A stretch of DNA of 11,384 nt from an uncultured Nitrospinaceae bacterium (GTDB lineage Bacteria; Nitrospinota; Nitrospinia; Nitrospinales; VA-1), in NCBI GenBank assembly GCA_938073925.1, contig CALJGH010000145.1:1-11384 (forward strand), given 5' to 3'. Within the stretch, counting starts at the first letter, position 1; each line of letters opens with the position of its first letter. The notes beneath the pieces were generated by a model. The model made no database searches and had not been told where the DNA came from. It worked only from the letters and a program-made list of their open reading frames with translations. A program made the position numbers and the translations under genes. Below are positions 6,537-11,384 of this stretch, one piece after another.

Positions 6537-6713
6537 TCAAGCAAACAATCCTTTTACCTTTTTTGCCAATTTCGGGACCATTTTTTTTGCGAACCACGGG
6601 TTTTTCTTAAGTAAGATATTATTGCGGGGCGAAGGACATGGAAGATTGGCCTCAAAGAGAGCACAGGCTTTGATATTTTTTTTAAGCTCAGAGATTGTGT
6701 TAAATTTATTCAT
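6537..6713 (-). CDS. Possible small basic protein, 58 codons, tail-to-tail with mutS2
   Basis: An open frame from ATG at 6713 to TGA at 6539-6537 in the 209-bp gap between mutS2 and tpx. The predicted 58-residue product is lysine-rich, has no membrane segment, has two cysteines (C17 and C26, the second within LPCPSPR), and ends in a basic amphipathic stretch (WFAKKMVPKLAKKVKGLF). Its stop is three bases from the mutS2 stop, a tight convergent packing typical of real genes. Against it: no Shine-Dalgarno, no clear promoter, its start region shares sequence with the tpx upstream region, and a 58-codon frame can arise by chance. I do not recognise the family. Confidence 0.3.
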   Translation of the reverse strand: MNKFNTISELKKNIKACALFEANLPCPSPRNNILLKKNPWFAKKMVPKLAKKVKGLFA

Positions 6714-6735
6714 AATTGCATATCAATAAAAGGAG
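6711..6735 (+). promoter_or_regulatory. tpx -10-like box and Shine-Dalgarno
   Basis: CATAAT (6711-6716, 5/6 to a -10) without a convincing -35 at 17 nt, followed by AGGAG (6731-6735) 7 nt before the ATG at 6743. The ribosome site decides the start at 6743 over an in-frame ATG at 6716, which would add nine basic residues in front of the signal peptide and lacks a ribosome site. The promoter part is weak; the ribosome site is strong. Confidence 0.55.
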
Positions 6736-6742
6736 AAACAAT

Positions 6743-7324
6743 ATGAACAGAAAAATTCTATCTTCTTTATCTTTATTATTGATAGGCCTTTTAACATTTT
6801 CTAGTTCGGTATGGTGTGGGGAAGTTCAATCTATTACCTTAGGAGGCAAACCTTTAACCTTAACGGGAGAAAAGTTGCAGACGGGGAAAATGCTCCCAAC
6901 CGTCTTACTTCCGGATCTTGGATTGAACATGGTTAACTTGCAATCGTTCAAAGGCAAAGTAACCCTATTGAGTGTCGTGCCTTCGCTGGATACCCCCACC
7001 TGTGACAAACAAACTCATATACTCAGCGAAGAAAATAAAGGTCTGGATAAAATCGCCAACCTGATAACCATCAGTCGCGATCTCCCTTTTGCGCAAAAAC
7101 GCTTCGCCACCAAAACCAAAATGCAGAATATAACTTTTTTGTCGGACTATCGGGATGCCCAGTTTGGGAAATCAACCGGATTACTTATCGAAGAAAATCG
7201 TCTATTGGCGCGCGCCATTATCATTCTCGACCCTGAAGGAATCGTCAGGTATCTGGAAATTGTTTCCGAACTGTCAAAACTTCCTGACATGGAAAAAGCA
7301 ATGGAATTTGCCCGTTCACTTTAA
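6743..7324 (+). CDS. tpx: Exported Tpx-type thiol peroxidase lacking the resolving cysteine
   Basis: 193 residues. An N-terminal signal peptide (MNRK, then a hydrophobic core about 5-23) predicts export, with cleavage near residue 25; W24 before C25 argues against a lipobox. The rest is a Tpx-subfamily peroxiredoxin that reduces H2O2 and alkyl hydroperoxides: ITLGGKPLTL (31-40), active-site PSLDTPTC with T84 and peroxidatic C87, SRDLPFAQKRF (111-121) and the supporting arginine R157 (LLARAIIIL). In E. coli Tpx (61/95) the resolving Cys follows the RF of that second motif; here it is Ala122. Only C25 and C87 exist in the whole protein. The catalytic site is therefore complete but the usual intramolecular disulfide cannot form, so a 1-Cys mechanism or an external thiol is inferred. 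The start at 6743 is set by AGGAG. Convergent with the M16 peptidase gene 63 bp downstream. Confidence 0.92.
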   Translation: MNRKILSSLSLLLIGLLTFSSSVWCGEVQSITLGGKPLTLTGEKLQTGKMLPTVLLPDLGLNMVNLQSFKGKVTLLSVVPSLDTPTCDKQTHILSEENKGLDKIANLITISRDLPFAQKRFATKTKMQNITFLSDYRDAQFGKSTGLLIEENRLLARAIIILDPEGIVRYLEIVSELSKLPDMEKAMEFARSL

Positions 7325-7387
7325 GCTTTCAAGGGAAGAGCCTTTTATTACCTTTAAAAAAGCAAAATCATACTGGGCATGGGTCGG

Positions 7388-10315
7388 TTAGTTAAATACT
7401 TTTACCAACTCACTGAAAACTGCCTTTTCTTTTTTAAGTTTATTTTCGTTTCCAAGAACGCAAACGCTTCCTTCATCACGGATTTTTTGAAAAAGATCCG
7501 CATAATTTTTCAGGTCTTCTGGCTCGGTCGCCAATAGTTCACGACGGAACTGCAACTTCATCTCATGCGTTCTCCCCGTGAGATGATCAATCAAAGAGGC
7601 TGATCCTTTCCGATCTGGAGTCATCGGTGGGTCCATTTTCCCAACGCAACCAATAATTATTTTCTTTAACTCCTCTGGCGGGATTGCAAGTTGCTCCAGA
7701 AAATCGGCAATCTCATCGTATACGTTCAATGTCTCGGACAAGTTAGGATCACGGTAAGAAACGAGACCATAATCCCCTGTCAAAAAATCGAAAGAATTGC
7801 TGCTTCCATACGCCCCTCCATGCACTCGAACTTTATCCCAAAGATAACCGGTACGAAGGAGCCCTTTCAACACCTCGAACTGCCCAGAATATTTAAACCC
7901 CATTTCATATAAGTTAGCACCCTTTCCCACATATTGTACGTTGCTAGCGGTTAAAAAGCCCTCATTGCAAGGAACCGACTTAAACTCCCATTCCTCTGCT
8001 TCAAAATTAGCTTCCGGAAGAAGGTCATATAGATGGTTAACGCGTTTTTCAACTTTTGCATAATCCTTTTGTTCGCAAGTAATATTGAAAAGAACATTCT
8101 GTTTGGTAAAAATTCGCTCTGCAACCTTTTTGAATTCGCCTGCTACTTTCTGCGGATCTTTTTCTACCTGCTCCAACAGGTTTTCCAAAAAACGGTAATA
8201 GGTTATTCCATCGGTCAACTCATCAAATTTTCCAAGACGGGAATGATAAGATTGCAGTCTCGATAAAACATAATGGTTTCCGCTAGGGACAATCGCGTCT
8301 TCCATATCCGCTTTGGCACTACGAACTATTTCCATCAGCCGTTTACTGTTTTCAAAACTATGCTCTGTCAACAATTCATCGAAGAGGTCGAATAAATCGT
8401 CCACTTTCTCCACTAGAGCCTTGCCATTAAAAAACACATAGGAAATAATGGACTGCCTATCTTGAACCGTTGCTGATGAAAAATGAGAACTGCGAATTCC
8501 ACCCGTATGAATGCCAATCCTCTTTGAAATCTCAGTATAAGGATTTCGTTTAGTGCCCATACCCAAAATCAGAGAACCTAGCAGCGGAACATATTGAAGA
8601 ATTTCTTGAGGTACAGCATTGATGTTGAAACCAATCTTGGTATAGGCAATATGATTAGTAAACAAATCATGGAATAGAATATTCTTTCCATCAGCGTTTT
8701 TAATTTCCAATGGATACTTTTCTATAGTATCGGGAACATCTTTAATTTCCAGGGAAGGAAGGGCTGCTAATGCTTCGGGGCTGTCTGTTTGCAATTGTTT
8801 TTCCTGAAGCCGGCCCGTTTCAGCTATCAGAGCTTTAATTTCTTCTGCACTCAACCCGTTTTTCACTTCCTTCAGTATTTTCCTTTCACGGGCTTCCCAT
8901 TTTTTTCCCAGCCCAGCCTGTGGCGTGGCGATGAGAACGCTTTTGTGACTATTGCCTATCAAGTAGCGGCTTATCAAATCTTCAAAATATCCCTCACTGG
9001 ATTTATTCTTAATTTTCCGCATCACTTTTTCAAACTTCAAATGCGAAAAAGGGTCATTACCATATAACCACGAACTCAAGGCCTGAATATTGTAAACAAT
9101 CCCTTTCGCAAAACCACCGAAGTTTGCTTCGCGCAGCCGGAAGTCCACCGAATTGACAGCCGACCGCACCATATCTTCTTCTATTCCGTTTTTAACTAGA
9201 TCATTTAGAGTGGAATCAATGATGCCGAGAATTTTTTCTTCATGCTCTGCCTCTGTGCCTTTCAATCCAACTGCAAACAAAGTGTCTGCGCGGTTGTCAT
9301 CAAATCCACCGCCAATAACTTCACTACCCAGTTCCGAATCAATAAGCGCCTTGCGTAACGGTGACGCAGACGTTCCCAGCAAGAGATGGCTTAAAATACT
9401 AAAGCTCAGACAATGCTCATGGTTGACGGCCTTGTCGAGTTTGATACCCATTAATACATAGGTCTTTTTATCTAGTGATTCCTGACTGGACACTGGATAG
9501 TTAAAAGCTTTTCTTTTCGGTTTCCTAAAGGAGCGTTGATGTTGAATGGCGGTATTCACTTCAATACGGTCAAAATCTTTTAAATACTTCTCATTTAGAA
9601 ATGTAAGATATTCAAGCGTATCGCCATCTCCATACAGAAAAATTCTGCTATTGGAAGGATGATAATGCCGTTCATGAAACGCCTTAAAATCACCATAAGT
9701 CAGATCCGGAATACTTTTAGGGTCGCCTCCTGATTCATAACCATAGGCTGTAGAAGGAAATAACGAATGAGCAAGTTGCCGATCAATATAACTTTCGGGA
9801 TCAGAAAACACACCCTTCATCTCATTGAACACCACACCTTTATATATAATTTTGTCTTCCGGTTTCGTCAGTTCATAATGCCAGCCTTCCTGCTTGAAAG
9901 TATCTTCAGAAATTGCAGGATAAAATACCGCATCCATATACACGTTCATCAGATTAAAAAAGTCTTTTCGGTTCCTGCTGGCTACCGGATACATGGTTTT
10001 ATCTGGAAAGGTCATGGCGTTCAAAAAAGTCTGCAAACTTCCCTTCATCAATTCAACAAAAGGCTCTTTGACTGGGAAGTTTTTTGATCCGCATAAAACA
10101 CTGTGTTCTAGAATATGGGCAACACCTGCATCGTTTGTTGGGGGAGTTCTGAAGGTTGCGCTGAAAACTTTATTATCATCATCATTTTCCAGCACCATCA
10201 CTTCCGCGCCGGTCCCTTCATGTTCAAAAAAAAGTCCGAGCGATTTCAACTCTGCGATCTCTTCCTTTTTAATTAATTTGAAACCGCTATAACTTTGATT
10301 GAGTTCAAAACTCAT
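7388..10315 (-). CDS. PreP-like M16C zinc metallopeptidase (insulinase family)
   Basis: 975 residues, the usual size of presequence-protease-type M16C enzymes, which form a closed chamber of four homologous domains and degrade short unfolded peptides. The inverted zinc motif is HILEH (H67, E70, H71) followed by SVLCGS; the distal ligand is E165 in VVFNEMKG. Around it are LNAMTFPDKTMYPVASRN (98-115) and YGYESGGDP (191-199). The C-terminal half keeps the substrate-side GGAYG (833-837) and SYRDPN (853-858) motifs. There is no signal peptide, so it should act in the cytoplasm, probably on peptide remnants. The ATG at 10315 is preceded by GGAG (10329-10326) at 10-nt spacing. It lies 97 bp after the exonuclease III stop on the same strand and probably has its own promoter. 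Confidence 0.95.
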   Translation of the reverse strand: MSFELNQSYSGFKLIKKEEIAELKSLGLFFEHEGTGAEVMVLENDDDNKVFSATFRTPPTNDAGVAHILEHSVLCGSKNFPVKEPFVELMKGSLQTFLNAMTFPDKTMYPVASRNRKDFFNLMNVYMDAVFYPAISEDTFKQEGWHYELTKPEDKIIYKGVVFNEMKGVFSDPESYIDRQLAHSLFPSTAYGYESGGDPKSIPDLTYGDFKAFHERHYHPSNSRIFLYGDGDTLEYLTFLNEKYLKDFDRIEVNTAIQHQRSFRKPKRKAFNYPVSSQESLDKKTYVLMGIKLDKAVNHEHCLSFSILSHLLLGTSASPLRKALIDSELGSEVIGGGFDDNRADTLFAVGLKGTEAEHEEKILGIIDSTLNDLVKNGIEEDMVRSAVNSVDFRLREANFGGFAKGIVYNIQALSSWLYGNDPFSHLKFEKVMRKIKNKSSEGYFEDLISRYLIGNSHKSVLIATPQAGLGKKWEARERKILKEVKNGLSAEEIKALIAETGRLQEKQLQTDSPEALAALPSLEIKDVPDTIEKYPLEIKNADGKNILFHDLFTNHIAYTKIGFNINAVPQEILQYVPLLGSLILGMGTKRNPYTEISKRIGIHTGGIRSSHFSSATVQDRQSIISYVFFNGKALVEKVDDLFDLFDELLTEHSFENSKRLMEIVRSAKADMEDAIVPSGNHYVLSRLQSYHSRLGKFDELTDGITYYRFLENLLEQVEKDPQKVAGEFKKVAERIFTKQNVLFNITCEQKDYAKVEKRVNHLYDLLPEANFEAEEWEFKSVPCNEGFLTASNVQYVGKGANLYEMGFKYSGQFEVLKGLLRTGYLWDKVRVHGGAYGSSNSFDFLTGDYGLVSYRDPNLSETLNVYDEIADFLEQLAIPPEELKKIIIGCVGKMDPPMTPDRKGSASLIDHLTGRTHEMKLQFRRELLATEPEDLKNYADLFQKIRDEGSVCVLGNENKLKKEKAVFSELVKVFN

Positions 10316-10343
10316 AAATTACTTTCTCCAGTTTTAAAAATGT

Positions 10344-10372
10344 AGGATAAAACGAAAATGCACTGTAATGAA
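10344..10372 (-). promoter_or_regulatory. Candidate promoter for the M16 peptidase gene
   Basis: Minus strand: TTCATT (10372-10367), 17-nt spacer, TATCCT (10349-10344). Weak -35 and moderate -10, in the 97-bp gap downstream of exonuclease III; GGAG follows near 10326. I see no convincing terminator hairpin in this gap. Confidence 0.3.
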
Positions 10373-10412
10373 TAAGATGCTTTTGGTTTCCGAACGATCC
10401 TATAAAGTTTAG

Positions 10413-11180
10413 CTACTTAGCCTTAATATCCAGGCCGATTGGACAGTGATCGGAGCCCATGACTTCCGGGGTAATAAAAGAGTCTTTTACCTTTTTCATC
10501 AACCCCTCTGTCACAAAAAAATAGTCGATACGCCAACCAACATTTTTAGCGCGCACATTAAATCGATAACTCCACCAGGTATACTGATCAGGGTCTTCAT
10601 TAAAGGCACGAAAACTGTCTACATATCCATGCTCAATAAACTTATCAACCCAAGCTCTTTCTTCGGGCAAGAATCCTGAGTTTTTTTGATTGGCTTTTGG
10701 GTTTTTCAAATCAATGGCCTTATGGGCGGTATTCACATCACCTGTTATGACAAGCTCTCTTCCTTGCCCACGCAACTCTTCGCAATGGTCAAGAAAAGCA
10801 TCATAGAATTCCATTTTATACTGCAGTCTCTCTTCTCCGCTTGTTCCATTCGGAAAATATACACTAAAAAGATCAAAGTCCTTAAACTCGATCCTGAGAA
10901 TCCGGCCTTCGCAATCAAACCGCTCAATCCCTAGCCCCAGATGAACTGCTACTGGTTTTTTTTTGGTAAATATAGCAACACCGCTATAGCCCTTTCTCTC
11001 CGCGGGGTTCCAGAATGCGTGATAACCCTTTGGATTGAGAATGTTTTCGTCGAGGTCTTCGGTTCGGGCTTTAATTTCCTGCAAACACACAACATCTGGT
11101 GCTTCGGACTCCAACCAATCAAAAAAACCTTTTTTGACTACGGCTCGCAGGCCATTTACATTCCAACTGAAAATTCGCAT
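10413..11180 (-). CDS. xth: Exodeoxyribonuclease III / class II AP endonuclease
   Basis: 255 residues, normal for ExoA/XthA enzymes. It cleaves 5' to abasic sites and trims blocked 3' ends in base excision repair, in the cytoplasm. All catalytic motifs are visible: SWNVNGLRA with N7 and N9, LQEIK with metal ligand E35, SVYFPNG with Y108, TGDVN with D148 and N150, WRIDYFF with D219, and GSDHCP with D244 and H245. The start is ATG at 11180, which begins exactly at the family N-terminus (MRIFSWNVNG). No Shine-Dalgarno is present; the -10-like box lies only five bases upstream. First of the two rightmost leftward genes; 141 bp separate it from a possible membrane-protein end at the right edge. 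Confidence 0.97.
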   Translation of the reverse strand: MRIFSWNVNGLRAVVKKGFFDWLESEAPDVVCLQEIKARTEDLDENILNPKGYHAFWNPAERKGYSGVAIFTKKKPVAVHLGLGIERFDCEGRILRIEFKDFDLFSVYFPNGTSGEERLQYKMEFYDAFLDHCEELRGQGRELVITGDVNTAHKAIDLKNPKANQKNSGFLPEERAWVDKFIEHGYVDSFRAFNEDPDQYTWWSYRFNVRAKNVGWRIDYFFVTEGLMKKVKDSFITPEVMGSDHCPIGLDIKAK

Positions 11181-11185
11181 AGAAT

Positions 11186-11214
11186 TTTATAAGTTTTATT
11201 AGAGTTTCGCGCAA
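11186..11214 (-). promoter_or_regulatory. Candidate promoter for exonuclease III, leaderless geometry
   Basis: Minus strand: TTGCGC (11214-11209), 17-nt spacer, TATAAA (11191-11186, 5/6). Only five bases separate the -10 box from the ATG at 11180, so initiation 6-8 nt downstream would fall on or next to the start codon. No Shine-Dalgarno fits in the remaining space. Confidence 0.4.
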
Positions 11215-11222
11215 AAATTACT

Positions 11223-11274
11223 CAGGAATACAGGAATACTTACATTCCCACTTCTAGCCCATAAGACTGGGTAG
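11223..11274. repeat. Short repeats and small hairpins upstream of xth
   Basis: A tandem CAGGAATA pair (11223-11230 and 11231-11238); a 5-bp hairpin GGAAT/ATTCC (11233-11237 and 11244-11248); and CTA-CCCA / TGGG-TAG (11254-11274), seven pairs with one bulge. The 141-bp noncoding stretch 11181-11321 otherwise holds only the xth promoter candidate. None of these is followed by a clean T-run on the minus strand, so a terminator call is not supported. Confidence 0.3.
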
Positions 11275-11321
11275 TATAAACAAGTAGGAAACCATTTCGG
11301 TAAGAGATTATTTAAAATTTT

Positions 11322-11384
11322 TCAATTCCAGTTACCTAGGTAAAAAGCAGCGAGGTAGGCTAAAAATCCCAGCCATAAATTTCG
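11322..11384 (-). CDS. Possible C-terminal end of a membrane protein, cut by window edge
   Basis: On the minus strand the window opens with 20 sense codons followed by TGA (11324-11322). The peptide NLWLGFLAYLAAFYLGNWN is a typical transmembrane helix with aromatic ends. The other minus-strand frames hit stops after 7 and 16 codons. If real, this is the end of an integral membrane protein lying upstream of xth on the same strand. Nothing about its family can be told from 20 residues, and a chance open stretch of this length is possible. Confidence 0.4.
   Translation of the reverse strand, partial: RNLWLGFLAYLAAFYLGNWN

Noticed and set aside
6520..6729. 69-codon rightward open frame after mutS2
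   Set aside because: Phenylalanine-rich product typical of the antisense of lysine codons, no ribosome site, and it overlaps the mutS2 end; the opposite-strand 58-codon frame is the better candidate.
7325..7387. Bidirectional terminator between tpx and the M16 gene
   Set aside because: Only a 4-bp stem (AAGG/CCTT) near 7333-7346 with a short broken T-run was found; too weak to call, although the convergent layout makes termination here likely.
11275..11340. tRNA-like T-arm sequence (TTTTTCAATTCCAG)
   Set aside because: No cloverleaf can be built around it: no acceptor stem, anticodon arm or D-arm pairing was found on either strand.
11332..11343. 12-bp perfect palindrome TTACCTAGGTAA as an operator
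   Set aside because: It lies inside the candidate membrane-protein reading frame, where codons for YLG with flanks explain it; no promoter is adjacent.

Overview
The window is a densely packed bacterial chromosomal segment of about 11.4 kb, moderately AT-rich, with no mobile element, CRISPR array, rRNA or tRNA that I can see. A lipoprotein signal and an exported peroxidase are present. The gene set (ProC, YggS, a divergent P-II protein, MutS2 with an Smr domain, a PreP-like M16 peptidase, exonuclease III) would fit an uncultivated environmental lineage such as Nitrospinota or the former Deltaproteobacteria. That placement is an impression from sequence style and has low confidence.

Layout. 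Positions 1-2716 hold a leftward cluster read in the order SprT-like metalloprotease, P-II-like protein, yggS, proC; proC runs off the left edge. A 149-bp divergent intergenic region (2717-2865) carries candidate promoters for both directions and an inverted repeat placed like an operator. Rightward from 2866 come a lipoprotein esterase and mutS2, 8 bp apart. A possible 58-codon leftward gene (6537-6713) is followed by rightward tpx (6743-7324) for an exported thiol peroxidase. Positions 7388-11180 hold two leftward genes, a large PreP-like metallopeptidase and exonuclease III. Positions 11181-11321 are noncoding. At the right edge, 20 codons of a hydrophobic leftward reading frame look like the C-terminus of a membrane protein.

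How the genes relate. yggS-proC is a widespread pair linking PLP homeostasis to proline synthesis. Here a P-II-like gene lies 20 bp upstream of yggS, which recalls the cyanobacterial link between P-II signalling (through PipX) and the YggS homologue PipY. The P-II copy has lost the residues equivalent to the 2-oxoglutarate contacts and the uridylylation tyrosine, so it probably senses something other than classical nitrogen status. The remaining genes are mostly housekeeping: DNA repair (exonuclease III), ribosome rescue or recombination control (MutS2), peptide degradation (M16) and peroxide defence (Tpx). The exported Tpx lacks its resolving cysteine.

I see no single large undescribed system. 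The points most worth checking are the variant P-II/yggS/proC linkage, the 1-Cys exported Tpx, the SprT-like protein with its unrecognised N-terminal half and operator-like promoter, the two-domain lipoprotein esterase, and several genes without a Shine-Dalgarno whose promoter geometry predicts leaderless mRNAs.
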